A DNA stretch of 64,000 nt from NCBI GenBank assembly GCA_900540205.1, contig UQER01000008.1:1-64000 (forward strand). Direction: 5' to 3'. The position numbers and the translations under genes are program-made. Below the pieces are notes generated by a model that ran no database searches, was not told the DNA's origin, and worked only from the letters and a program-made list of their open reading frames with translations. The stretch is from an uncultured Porphyromonadaceae bacterium (GTDB taxonomy: Bacteria; Bacteroidota; Bacteroidia; Bacteroidales; Muribaculaceae). Positions within the stretch are counted from its first letter, which is position 1; every line of letters begins with the position of its first letter. Below, in pieces: positions 6,634 through 13,857 of this stretch.

Positions 6634-7475
6634 CGCTTGCCTCCTTTCAGTTGTTTGATGAGATTATGAACTCCTGTCGGCGACAGGTTTGAAACTGAAT
6701 CTTTAGAAAGACGGATTTTGTTACTTGACGGATAATAGAAATTACTATCTGTAAAGGCATTGTCTATATCACATGATATAGAATCGGTTATCTTAATATT
6801 ACCATGAGTGTAATCTATCCGGGTAAAACTTTCGGGAAGAATAAATGTGGCATCATCATTGTCAATCCATTCGCCATGTGCATAATATAGACTGTCAATT
6901 AAATGATACACATAATCTTCATTTCGGGCGTAATTCTCTCTATTGAGGGGAATGACCCACATGCGTGAGCCGTTTTGGCGTATTCTATAAATTTTAGAAC
7001 CATAAAATACACCTCTTTCCTTATCAAAACGGTAGTAGCCGCTTTTCAGTTGTCCTCCTTCATAAGGCCATAGATCGAATATAGTTTCTGCCAATAAACC
7101 TGATTTGCGGGCGAGATATGCACTCCTGTTTGCAAAAAATCCATTGTCACTATAAACTATATATTCATCATCCTCGGCAACTGTTGTAGGCAATGATTCC
7201 GAACATACAAAAAGTACTGGCAACGCAAGAATCAAAGTAAAACAAAAATCTATACGCAGCCACCACTTAAAAAATTGCGGTTTGTCAAGTCCGCTGCCGA
7301 GAGGTAAAGCCACCAGTCCAAGTAAAAAACCGACAATGAAAACCCACGTATCCAAACCCCACCGCCATGACTGATTATGTGCTATCAAACATCCCATACA
7401 TAGCCATATTGGGAGGAGAGCAATCTGCACCCATACCACCCAAAGCACTATCTTATATCGGAGAGATTCTGACAT
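6630..7475 (-). CDS. Membrane protein with soluble C-terminal domain, first gene of the array transcript
   Basis: 281 residues. Three hydrophobic segments lie near residues 8-32, 43-60 and 74-92, then comes a roughly 185-residue polar domain (EYIVYSDNGFF, YYRFDKERGVFYGSKIYRI). The product ends QLKGGKR; the matching DNA AAAGGAGGCAAGCGATGA is repeated at 8453-8469, where it is attached to a different gene scrap. The duplicated 136-bp segment that carries a TAACTTTG -7 box lies just upstream, so this is probably the promoter-proximal gene of the leftward array. No family recognised. Confidence 0.7.
   Translation of the reverse strand: MSESLRYKIVLWVVWVQIALLPIWLCMGCLIAHNQSWRWGLDTWVFIVGFLLGLVALPLGSGLDKPQFFKWWLRIDFCFTLILALPVLFVCSESLPTTVAEDDEYIVYSDNGFFANRSAYLARKSGLLAETIFDLWPYEGGQLKSGYYRFDKERGVFYGSKIYRIRQNGSRMWVIPLNRENYARNEDYVYHLIDSLYYAHGEWIDNDDATFILPESFTRIDYTHGNIKITDSISCDIDNAFTDSNFYYPSSNKIRLSKDSVSNLSPTGVHNLIKQLKGGKR
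6631..6647 (-). repeat. Array 3'-end repeat, copy at 6.6 kb
   Basis: Minus-strand AAAGGAGGCAAGCGATG: last codons of one gene and start of the next. It is identical to 8453-8469. It looks like a Shine-Dalgarno sequence, but it recurs as part of the gene 3' end, and such sites are rarely used in this phylum. Confidence 0.65.
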
Positions 7476-7509
7476 AGTTCACTCTAATAGTCTATTATCT
7501 GTAATTAAG

Positions 7510-7517
7510 CAAAGTTA
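7510..7517 (-). promoter_or_regulatory. -7 promoter element of the leftward array
   Basis: CAAAGTTA on the plus strand is TAACTTTG on the minus strand, 35 bp upstream of the first array gene. No good -33 TTG at 19-21 bp is present. The element is kept in the other repeat copy as TAGCTTTG (10316-10323). Confidence 0.4.
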
Positions 7518-7591
7518 CAACGAATAATCGACATTCGATGTGACAAATGTCCCATCGGAGTATAAAAATCAGCGTGGAACGAAGAATTTTC

Positions 7592-7642
7592 TTAAATATC
7601 CTCACATTCGGAGGCGTCGGCGGCACTTGCAGCCTCACGGAT
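7592..7642 (-). pseudogene. 3'-end remnant of a Crp/Fnr regulator gene
   Basis: The minus strand reads IREAASAADASECEDI and a stop, against IREAESAADASECEDI in the intact gene at 10398-11003. Nothing upstream of these codons remains; the Abi-like gene's stop codon adjoins directly. This is the pattern left when DNA inserts at the 3' end of a gene and supplies a new 3' end. Confidence 0.75.
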
Positions 7643-8313
7643 CATTTCAACGCCTCAATTTTTGCAATGATCGAATCAGGCAATATGTCTATGCCGTAGA
7701 ATAAATGGCTGCTCTGATAGCCGAGAAAGTCTATGTATTTTAGGATAAGCGCATATTTGCTTTGTGTTCTTCCCATGTCAATGTTGCCGTTATCATCAAA
7801 ACAGATAGCCTCATGGTGGGCTATGCGGTTACGGAATGTCTTAATCTCCTGAAGCTCGTTGAACACCGCTCTTTGCCCTAATCCGGCGGTTCGATTTGGG
7901 AATATACGCAATAAGTTCTGACCACCAAGTCTAAATGGCTGTCGTGTAAACAAATGTGTCCAAAAGCCGAAAGAGACCGAGGAAACAACACGGTCGTTTG
8001 TATATCGCCCGTTTTGCCTAAGCGTAGCGATTATCCGAAGTACCTCATTTTTCTGCGGCGCGTTTTCAATCATGCCTCCGGGCTGCATCTGAGTCTCTAC
8101 CCATTCTGTATCATTGAATACGCTCTGATAATGAGCGTTTATTGCATTACGAAGCACGACCTCAAAGATATTCAGGATACCATAAAACTTTTGGCACAAC
8201 TTCACGTTATGTCTATAAAGGGTAAGTGCTTTGGCTGTATTACCGCCGCAGGCAACTAAATATTTGTTTAGGCGTGCCGGAGAAAACGCCTTCTCATACT
8301 CAGAATATTTCAC
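7642..8313 (-). CDS. Abi-like (HEPN) protein, putative phage or toxin defence
   Basis: 223 residues. The N-terminal part (FSPARLNKYLVACGGNTAKA, LYRHNVKLCQKFYGILNIFE, VVLRNAINAHY) and the late motif RNRIAHHE (residues 161-168, an R-x4-H HEPN motif) match the Abi_2/AbiD-F-type family. Members act as RNases in abortive infection; activity here is inferred. The gene has its own strong promoter (8342-8372) and no partner gene in front. It is the first gene inside the cassette bracketed by the 136-bp repeats, so it was probably acquired with that cassette. Confidence 0.75.
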   Translation of the reverse strand: MKYSEYEKAFSPARLNKYLVACGGNTAKALTLYRHNVKLCQKFYGILNIFEVVLRNAINAHYQSVFNDTEWVETQMQPGGMIENAPQKNEVLRIIATLRQNGRYTNDRVVSSVSFGFWTHLFTRQPFRLGGQNLLRIFPNRTAGLGQRAVFNELQEIKTFRNRIAHHEAICFDDNGNIDMGRTQSKYALILKYIDFLGYQSSHLFYGIDILPDSIIAKIEALK

Positions 8314-8337
8314 TTCGTAATTTTTAACGTATTGAAA

Positions 8338-8372
8338 TTTGCAAAATTACGAAATTATTTCTAACTTTGCAA
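8338..8372. promoter_or_regulatory. Two overlapping opposed promoters
   Basis: Minus strand: -33 TTG (8370-8372), 20 bp, -7 TAATTTTG (8342-8349), driving the Abi-like gene. Plus strand: -33 TTTG (8338-8341), 20 bp, -7 TAACTTTG (8362-8369). The two share the same 35 bp as a near-perfect inverted repeat (TTGCAAAATTA / TAACTTTGCAA). The plus-strand start would lie only a few bases before the hairpin at 8379-8414. Confidence 0.6.
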
Positions 8373-8378
8373 CGAAAT

Positions 8379-8425
8379 CCCCCGAGTGTCCCTGTCTTCG
8401 GACAAACCTCGGGGTTTAGTTTTTT
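8379..8425 (+). terminator. Strong hairpin followed by T-rich run
   Basis: CCCCGAG-TGTCC pairs with GGACA-CTCGGGG around a short loop, then TTTAGTTTTTT. It would end any transcript started at the plus-strand promoter 8338-8369 after about 50 nt. The product could be a tiny RNA, or the hairpin may be a leftover terminator. Confidence 0.55.
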
Positions 8426-8451
8426 AGCATTGTTTCTTTTATCGATCTACT

Positions 8452-8562
8452 TCATCGCTTGCCTCCTTTCCGATGGCACAAAGATCACAGGCTTTGCGCC
8501 CGCAGATTACAGGAGAGAGCAAAGCCAACACACAAAATCAATATCTTATAGAGTGCCGCCAT
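8452..8562 (-). pseudogene. Chimeric scrap: lipoprotein signal fused to an array gene 3' end
   Basis: From an ATG at 8562 the minus strand encodes MAALYKILILCVGFALSC then NLRAQSL and a stop (8485). This is a lipoprotein-type signal sequence with nothing after it. The same frame continues SLCHRKGGKR to a second stop at 8452, which is the 3' end of the 6630-7475 gene type. Two unrelated gene ends have been joined, so this is a decayed array unit. Confidence 0.6.
8453..8469 (-). repeat. Array 3'-end repeat, copy at 8.46 kb
   Basis: AAAGGAGGCAAGCGATG on the minus strand, identical to 6631-6647, here ending a gene scrap and followed by ATGAAGTAG instead of a full gene. Confidence 0.65.
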
Positions 8563-8620
8563 ACGCAACGTTACAACTTCCTTATGAATGCGTCAAGGGG
8601 TCAATTTCAAAGCGTTGGCA

Positions 8621-9223
8621 TTACTTTATAGAATGCACGTATGCGGCACACATTTGCATCAGTGGCTCAAATTCGGTCCAGTCTTTGATCTCCTTATGTG
8701 ATTTCTTGTACCGGCTTACGAAATCACCATAACCGGGAAGCTGTTTGCACCGGCCATGAATGATATGAGGAAAGTCCCATGCCATTCCGTCGGCCATATC
8801 TGGACCAAACGAAATGCAGTTCTTTATTCTCTCAGTCCATCTCATTCCCTGCGGGCCCAGTAATTCCTGACCGCCGATACATGCTGTCCACAGGGTTACA
8901 GTGTTGCACTCACGCACTTTTGTCATCAGCAGTGTGCGATTATGAAAATACATCACAGGATACCAATATTCAACCACGGTATCGTTAGGAATTTCATATT
9001 TCAACTCCCGGATATCTGTTGCCTTGTATTTCACGGATTTTTTACCATCCGGTCCGGGCGAGACCTTGATTACCGGTCGTTCGTGTTTGAACAGATTTTC
9101 GCAATATCCATTGATAACGCTGCCATCGGTCATGGTCACGGACACTTTTCCAAGAGGATCTTTTGCGAACGAGACACAACATACCGCACATACGATTAAG
9201 ATGCAAAATAAGATTCTTTTCAT
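8621..9223 (-). CDS. Secreted hypothetical protein
   Basis: 200 residues with a signal peptide (MKRILFCILIVCAVCCVSFA, cleavage near residue 20). The mature part begins KDPLGKVSVTMTDGSVINGYC, a beta-strand pattern seen in small periplasmic proteins. A helical C-terminal half follows (DFVSRYKKSHKEIKDWTEFEPL). Not recognised as a family. It lies 14 bp after the next gene to the right and probably shares its transcript. It is part of the repeat-bracketed cassette. Confidence 0.7.
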   Translation of the reverse strand: MKRILFCILIVCAVCCVSFAKDPLGKVSVTMTDGSVINGYCENLFKHERPVIKVSPGPDGKKSVKYKATDIRELKYEIPNDTVVEYWYPVMYFHNRTLLMTKVRECNTVTLWTACIGGQELLGPQGMRWTERIKNCISFGPDMADGMAWDFPHIIHGRCKQLPGYGDFVSRYKKSHKEIKDWTEFEPLMQMCAAYVHSIK

Positions 9224-9237
9224 GGTAGAAACATCAT

Positions 9238-10251
9238 TTATTGTGCGAAATAATAGGAATCGATTGATATGACGGTTTGCTTGACCTTGCCACGGTTTCC
9301 GATCATTGTAGACTTCTGCCTCACAATGGAATACGGCCAGCCGTTGCCCAGATAGTCAATTTTCAGATAATCTTCATAAGTGCAGTCCACATTCACCTGC
9401 GCATCGAAGTTTTCATTAAAACTGTCTGTAATGCTGTCATTGGAGAATGATTCAACAATGCCGCCAACAATTTCCTTCAGTTCGTTCCGAGGCAAGATGC
9501 TGGTTACATCCTGCACAATACTATAGGAACCGTCATCGGCATCAACGGTCGCGGAAGTATAAGTGGTGTTTTCATATTGTGTTTCAGTGGCATCTTCATG
9601 CTCGGTGTTTTCACCGGGCTGCATTGACAGCCCGTGATACATGAACAGCATATTAAGCTCTTCAAGATAGCCGTCCACCAACTTGTCAGTATCCACATTC
9701 TTAGCATAGTCTTTTACATCGAATCCCATCTCCTTTAATCCTTGTATTTCAGGAATCTTTGAAAATTCGTTCAAAGCCTCTTTGAAAAGTGATCTGGCTT
9801 GTTTCTTAATTTGCCCGAGATTTTTGTATCTGGTTATCCGGCCATATTCATCCGTCTCAAAATGAACGGTTGTACCCACAATCTTTCGGGCAAGCTTGTC
9901 TGTTATCTGATTTTGAAATCTATCGATTGCGGAAGCGGAGTCGGGAAGCGCATCAGTAGGAAAATCCAAAAAAGTATAGTCCATCTTATACCCGTTGGCG
10001 GTGGAATCCACTACGTTTATACGCGCTATCATCGAGTAGGACGCAGTGAGAACTGTATCCGTGCCGGTTAGTTTCCATGAGGATTCGTTGACCCGATAAG
10101 TCACAGTGTCGTGCTTGTTGAACCACGCAATTACATTTATTATGGAATCCGGTGAAGCGGTGGTTTCCGGTGCCGAGGGTGTCTCGCCATGCATGGCCAT
10201 GCCGATTGTCATAGCCAGCATAAATAATGGCCAGATGATTATTCTCTTCAT
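9238..10251 (-). CDS. Secreted hypothetical protein, first gene of the cassette transcript
   Basis: 337 residues from the ATG at 10251 (MKRIIIWPLFMLAM). An ATG seven codons earlier is possible but would weaken the signal peptide. The signal probably ends near AMHGETP. The mature protein has repeated beta segments (YSMIARINVVDSTANGYKMDY, GTTVHFETDEYGRITRYKN) and an acidic middle. The late part ends IGNRGKVKQTVISIDSYYFAQ. It is similar in style to conserved secreted Bacteroidales proteins of unknown role. The right copy of the 136-bp repeat, with a TAGCTTTG box, is about 65 bp upstream. Confidence 0.7.
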   Translation of the reverse strand: MKRIIIWPLFMLAMTIGMAMHGETPSAPETTASPDSIINVIAWFNKHDTVTYRVNESSWKLTGTDTVLTASYSMIARINVVDSTANGYKMDYTFLDFPTDALPDSASAIDRFQNQITDKLARKIVGTTVHFETDEYGRITRYKNLGQIKKQARSLFKEALNEFSKIPEIQGLKEMGFDVKDYAKNVDTDKLVDGYLEELNMLFMYHGLSMQPGENTEHEDATETQYENTTYTSATVDADDGSYSIVQDVTSILPRNELKEIVGGIVESFSNDSITDSFNENFDAQVNVDCTYEDYLKIDYLGNGWPYSIVRQKSTMIGNRGKVKQTVISIDSYYFAQ

Positions 10252-10312
10252 GATTATTCGATTGCAAAACAACTAAACAGGGTTATTGGAACGAGACCGC
10301 CCCATTCCAGTC

Positions 10313-10448
10313 AAGCAAAGCTACAATGAATAATCGACATTCGATGTGACAAATGTCCCATTAGAGCGTGAAAACCAGCGCGGAGCTAAGATCTTCCTTA
10401 AATATCCTCACATTCGGAAGCGTCGGCGGCACTTTCAGCCTCACGGAT
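10313..10448. repeat. 136-bp direct repeat, right copy (in and after the intact Crp/Fnr gene)
   Basis: Same content as 7507-7642, here with the intact gene. It ends 50 bp inside the coding region of the Crp/Fnr gene and runs through its stop to the promoter in front of the secreted-protein genes. Confidence 0.8.
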
Positions 10449-11003
10449 GCGGTGCAACTGACGGCGTGAGATGCCTAAATAGGAGGCAATCTCCTGAATG
10501 GGCAGATTGTGCATCACGCCGGGATAGCGGAAGACAAGTTCATGGAAGCGTTCTGTCGGGGTCTTTACAAGCATATTCAGATAACGGCAATAGGCCTCCT
10601 GCAACAGATTGGAGGAAACCTCGGCCACGAAGCCGGGATTGCGCTCTATGATAAACCGTCGTGCATCTTCGACCGACACACGCTGAACCTCGGCATCGCA
10701 TCCCGCGACAATAGAGGTTAGCGAAGGCTGGTCATACAGGAATCCCTGCACATAGTCAGTAACCACTTCGCCCTCGAAAGAGAAGCCCGTTACTACTTCC
10801 TGCCCCTTTGAATTAAGAGCCACATATTTGAAATATCCCGATTTTACCACACCCACATAGCGGCACAATCGCCCCTGCTGAACAATCCTCTCGCCCTTGG
10901 CATAGACAACGCTCTTGCCATTAGCCGCGACATAATCATTCAGCACCGACAGGTCAATCCTCGTCATAAAATCGTTAAGCTGCGCCATATCTTTGGGTGT
11001 CAC
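10398..11003 (-). CDS. Crp/Fnr-family transcription regulator
   Basis: 201 residues. An effector-binding beta-roll covers about residues 15-125 (YVAANGKSVVYAKGERIVQQ, GFSFEGEVVTDYVQGFLYD). A dimer helix follows, then a winged helix with LPIQEIASYLGISRRQLHRI at about residues 166-185. The ligand is unknown: the arginine/serine signature of strict cAMP binders is not evident, as is usual in Bacteroidetes members. An in-frame ATG at 10988 is an alternative start. Its last 50 bp are duplicated 2.8 kb to the left, so its 3' end may be an insertion site. Its target genes are not known. Confidence 0.85.
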   Translation of the reverse strand: MTPKDMAQLNDFMTRIDLSVLNDYVAANGKSVVYAKGERIVQQGRLCRYVGVVKSGYFKYVALNSKGQEVVTGFSFEGEVVTDYVQGFLYDQPSLTSIVAGCDAEVQRVSVEDARRFIIERNPGFVAEVSSNLLQEAYCRYLNMLVKTPTERFHELVFRYPGVMHNLPIQEIASYLGISRRQLHRIREAESAADASECEDI

Positions 11004-11182
11004 TCGTCAAAATGCGCTGATATTCTGTATTGTGATTTTCGTTGTTTATCTCAGGGGCAGAGAGGAATCAGACAGGATAAAACCCAATGAATCCTCCCGT
11101 TATCCAAAATTAACACAAAATGCTGGCATACACAAGCATGTCCTCGATTTACCTCACTTATTGCCACTTCAAATCCTGATAT

Positions 11183-11224
11183 AAAACAAGGCACTGTGCA
11201 ATTTTTCTGTCACAGCGCCTGTTT
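11183..11224 (-). terminator. Terminator after the 11256-11663 lipoprotein gene
   Basis: AAACAAGGC-CTGTG pairs with CACAG-GCCTGTTT around a 12-nt loop. On the minus strand it is followed by TTGTTTTATA. Confidence 0.6.
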
Positions 11225-11255
11225 TGTAGCCGAGGGATGTTATTATGATAATGAT

Positions 11256-11663
11256 TTATCTTCGTACAAACACATTGGGACCGGGATTCTCATAATCATA
11301 GAGAATAAGATTGTTGCCATCCAGACTGAACCGATAGGTCTCATCATAAGGTTCGTAACCGGCATCTGTAAATCTCAGTGTAATTCTGTCATTTGCAACG
11401 GACCATGTACCAATAGAATTATAGGAAGGTTCTGGCGATGAAGAGTTCCAGTCCTTGCACCAGAACGTGCCATCCGGTCTGAATTCATATTGGCAATACC
11501 AATATTCTCCATTCGATTCGGGAAGCGTCAGAAGCCACGTACCCACAATTGAACCACTATCTGGTTCATCGTCATCATCACCGCAACTCACCAAAGAGAT
11601 TGCCATGAGGACACACAGAGCCACAGCCACAACCGACTGCAGGCGTAACAATTTGTACTTCAT
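11256..11663 (-). CDS. Lipocalin-like lipoprotein
   Basis: 135 residues from MKYKLLRLQSVVAVAL (start 11663; an ATG four codons earlier is less likely). The lipoprotein signal ends SLVSCGDDDDEPDSG, where Asp residues after the lipidated Cys are common for surface-exposed Bacteroidetes lipoproteins. The mature part begins IVGTWLLTLPESNGEYWYC and continues with paired beta strands (TFWCKDW, GTWSVANDRITLRF), as in the small lipocalin-like domains of Bacteroidales. The ligand is unknown. It is a single gene with its own terminator. Confidence 0.75.
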   Translation of the reverse strand: MKYKLLRLQSVVAVALCVLMAISLVSCGDDDDEPDSGSIVGTWLLTLPESNGEYWYCQYEFRPDGTFWCKDWNSSSPEPSYNSIGTWSVANDRITLRFTDAGYEPYDETYRFSLDGNNLILYDYENPGPNVFVRR

Positions 11664-11727
11664 TGTAATGAACAATGTTTGTATGTTTCACAACCCCAAT
11701 GAAACTGGTGATTACTGTGAACTAAAA

Positions 11728-11809
11728 AGTGTGGGATTGTACTGTTCATATCAGCTTAGCAGGCTTCTCGCATCGCCTTAGTCAGATCATATGACAGTAC
11801 ACCCACACT
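11728..11809. repeat. 82-bp imperfect inverted repeat
   Basis: AGTGTGGG-A-TTGTACTGTTCATAT at the left pairs with CATATGACAGTACA-CCCACACT at the right. The arms are about 22 bp with two small bulges, around a 35-40 nt loop. It could form a cruciform or a stable RNA hairpin; it may be a small non-autonomous repeat element. Confidence 0.55.
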
Positions 11810-12084
11810 GATTGCTATATAAATTCCCTTTCGGGAAATCATAAAGCATCCAATGCAGGTGCTATTTGTCATTACCTCTCTAACTTTCAGTAGATTTTGC
11901 GAGAATTTACTAAGCAAGATAATCCAAATAACACCTTTTCAGATAATTAAGCCGACTCTTCGGCTCTATTTCGATGTAAAATTACTAAAATTTATGCCAT
12001 GCGGCAATATATCGCCATGAATATGTTCTTATGGCCTGTGCCGACCATGGGTGGGGATTCGCAGTAGAGGGGGATATACGCAAC

Positions 12085-12119
12085 AAAGGCCGCGGCAACA
12101 AAAATGCGACGCGGCCTTT
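12085..12119 (-). terminator. proS terminator
   Basis: AAAGGCCGCG and CGCGGCCTTT pair perfectly around a 15-nt loop, about 40 bp after the proS stop codon. The A/T flanks let it work in both directions. Confidence 0.7.
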
Positions 12120-12157
12120 GTGGTTAAGATTGCAAGGGATATATCACAAGGGATATA

Positions 12158-13639
12158 TCAATAGTTGCGGGCGAAGATCACGCGCTGGGCCGAAGGCTTC
12201 CCGGTGACCATACATTTGCCCGGAGTCTTGTCGCCATCCAGAGGGATGCAGCGGATTGTGGCCTTGGTCTCGTTCTTGATTTTCTCCTCTGTCTCGGGAG
12301 TACCGTCCCAGTGGCAAAGCAGGAATCCACCCTTCTCAATCTCTTCCTTGAATTCCTCGTAAGAGTTCACTTCGCGGGTCATCTCCTCGCGGCGTTTGAG
12401 AGCCTTGTTGTAGATGTTGTTCTGGATGTCCTCCAGCAGATCCTTCACGTATTTTGCAATACCTTCAAGCGGTTCCACCTGTTTTTCCAGAGTGTCGCGA
12501 CGCATAAGTTCAACTGTGCCGTTCTCAATGTCGCGGGCTCCGATTGCCAGACGTACAGGCACACCCTTGAGCTCATAATCGGCAAACTTGAATCCGGGAC
12601 GCTTGTTTTCGGCATCGTCGTATTTGACGCTGACGCCATAATCGCGCAGTTCCTTTACGATAGGCTCCACTGCCTTTGTGATTTCGGCAAGCTGCTCGCT
12701 GTTCTTGTAGATGGGAACAATAACGCACTGGATGGGAGCAAGATGCGGGGGAAGCACCAGACCGTTATCGTCCGAATGGCTCATAATCAGAGCACCGAGC
12801 AGACGGGTTGACACGCCCCACGAGTTGGCCCATACATATTCAGGCTTGTTCTCCTTGTTGACGAACGTCACATCGAACGCCTTTGCGAAATTCTGTCCGA
12901 GGTTATGCGAGGTGCCCGACTGGAGCGCCTTGCCATCCTGCATCATGGCCTCGATGGTGTAGGTGTTGAGTGCACCGGCAAAACGCTCGTTGGCACTCTT
13001 CACGCCCTTGATTACCGGCATGGCCATGTACTTCTCGGCAAAATCGGCATACAGATTGATCATCTGCACTGTGCGGGCCTCCGATTCCTCGGCTGTGGCA
13101 TGAGCGCAGTGACCCTCCTGCCAGAGGAATTCGGCGGTGCGAAGGAACATGCGGGTACGCATTTCCCAACGCATCACATTGGCCCACTGGTTGCAGAGCA
13201 GAGGAAGATCGCGGTAGCTGTGAATCCAGTTCTTGTATGTACCCCAGATGATGGTCTCCGATGTGGGGCGCACAATCAGCTCCTCCTCCAGGCGGGCCTC
13301 CGGGTCAACAATCACGCCGTTGCCGTTGGGATCGTTTTTCAGGCGGTAATGTGTAACCACCGCACACTCTTTTGCAAAGCCTTCCACGTGCTCAGCTTCC
13401 CTGCAAAGAAACGATTTCGGGATAAGCAGGGGGAAATATGCGTTCTGCACACCTGTTTCCTTGAACATGCGGTCGAGTGTCTGCTGCATTTTTTCCCAAA
13501 TGGCATAGCCATAGGGCTTGATCACCATACAGCCGCGTACTGCCGACTGCTCGGCCAGGTCGGCCTTGACAACAAGGTCATTATACCACTGCGAGTAATT
13601 CTCGCTCCGTTTAGTGAGGTCTTTTAGTTCTTTTGCCAT
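12158..13639 (-). CDS. proS: Prolyl-tRNA synthetase (archaeal/eukaryal-type)
   Basis: 493 residues. It charges tRNA-Pro with proline in the cytosol. The protein begins MAKELKDLTKRSENYSQWYN, the usual start of the short (type 3) ProS. Class II motif 2 is visible around NVMRWEMRTRMFLRTAEFLW and motif 3 around GVSTRLLGALIMSHSDDNGL. Proline specificity is seen in WGTYKNWIHSYRDLPLLCNQ. There is no bacterial-type editing insertion between motifs 2 and 3, and the C-terminal domain ends in IFARNY as expected. Full length. A TAAATTTG promoter box lies about 90 bp upstream and a terminator follows. Single-gene unit. Confidence 0.97.
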   Translation of the reverse strand: MAKELKDLTKRSENYSQWYNDLVVKADLAEQSAVRGCMVIKPYGYAIWEKMQQTLDRMFKETGVQNAYFPLLIPKSFLCREAEHVEGFAKECAVVTHYRLKNDPNGNGVIVDPEARLEEELIVRPTSETIIWGTYKNWIHSYRDLPLLCNQWANVMRWEMRTRMFLRTAEFLWQEGHCAHATAEESEARTVQMINLYADFAEKYMAMPVIKGVKSANERFAGALNTYTIEAMMQDGKALQSGTSHNLGQNFAKAFDVTFVNKENKPEYVWANSWGVSTRLLGALIMSHSDDNGLVLPPHLAPIQCVIVPIYKNSEQLAEITKAVEPIVKELRDYGVSVKYDDAENKRPGFKFADYELKGVPVRLAIGARDIENGTVELMRRDTLEKQVEPLEGIAKYVKDLLEDIQNNIYNKALKRREEMTREVNSYEEFKEEIEKGGFLLCHWDGTPETEEKIKNETKATIRCIPLDGDKTPGKCMVTGKPSAQRVIFARNY

Positions 13640-13729
13640 CGCAAGATGTAACCGTATTTATGTCGTGTTTATAATTTTTCAGAAAATACATCAGGCACAG
13701 CCAAAGGCGCCTGATTTATTTATAACGTG

Positions 13730-13737
13730 CAAATTTA
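13730..13737 (-). promoter_or_regulatory. -7 element of the proS promoter
   Basis: CAAATTTA on the plus strand gives TAAATTTG on the minus strand, 91 bp before the proS ATG. The -33 box is weak. Confidence 0.45.
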
Positions 13738-13857
13738 CACATTTATTCCCAAAAAGCCACAGACAATCACTCCGGAAAAAGAGAATACTTCATGCAACAG
13801 CAAAATAAAACAGGACAAAGCCTTTCCGAAAGATACAGCGCAGCGGTCTGATTGCCG

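Larger units (their letters stand above)
7507..7642. repeat. 136-bp direct repeat, left copy
   Basis: It aligns without gaps to 10313-10448 with about 16 mismatches by my count. It contains the last 16 codons of a Crp/Fnr-family gene, its stop, about 75 bp of intergenic sequence and a TAACTTTG promoter box. It ends exactly at the stop of the Abi-like gene. The two copies bracket a cassette of roughly 2.7 kb. Confidence 0.8.
8314..8620. other. Gene-free stretch between the Abi-like and secreted-protein genes
   Basis: It holds the opposed promoters, the hairpin and the chimeric scrap described separately. A plus-strand reading frame through 8367-8732 shows no domain and overlaps the real minus-strand gene; I do not treat it as coding. 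Confidence 0.5.
11664..12157. other. Gene-free interval before proS
   Basis: About 490 bp. It contains an 82-bp imperfect inverted repeat (11728-11809), a small hairpin AATTCCC-TTTC-GGGAAAT near 11820, a GCCGA-CTCT-TCGGC hairpin near 11950 and the proS terminator. No supported reading frame. It separates the accessory island from the housekeeping region. Confidence 0.5.

Noticed and set aside
6631..6647. Shine-Dalgarno site AAAGGAGG before the 5992-6633 gene
   Set aside because: The identical sequence recurs at 8453-8469 as part of a gene's coding 3' end, and this phylum seldom uses such sites, so it is better explained as an array repeat.
8367..8732. Plus-strand open frame of 121 codons
   Set aside because: It crosses a terminator-like hairpin and overlaps the real secreted-protein gene on the other strand; no recognisable domain.
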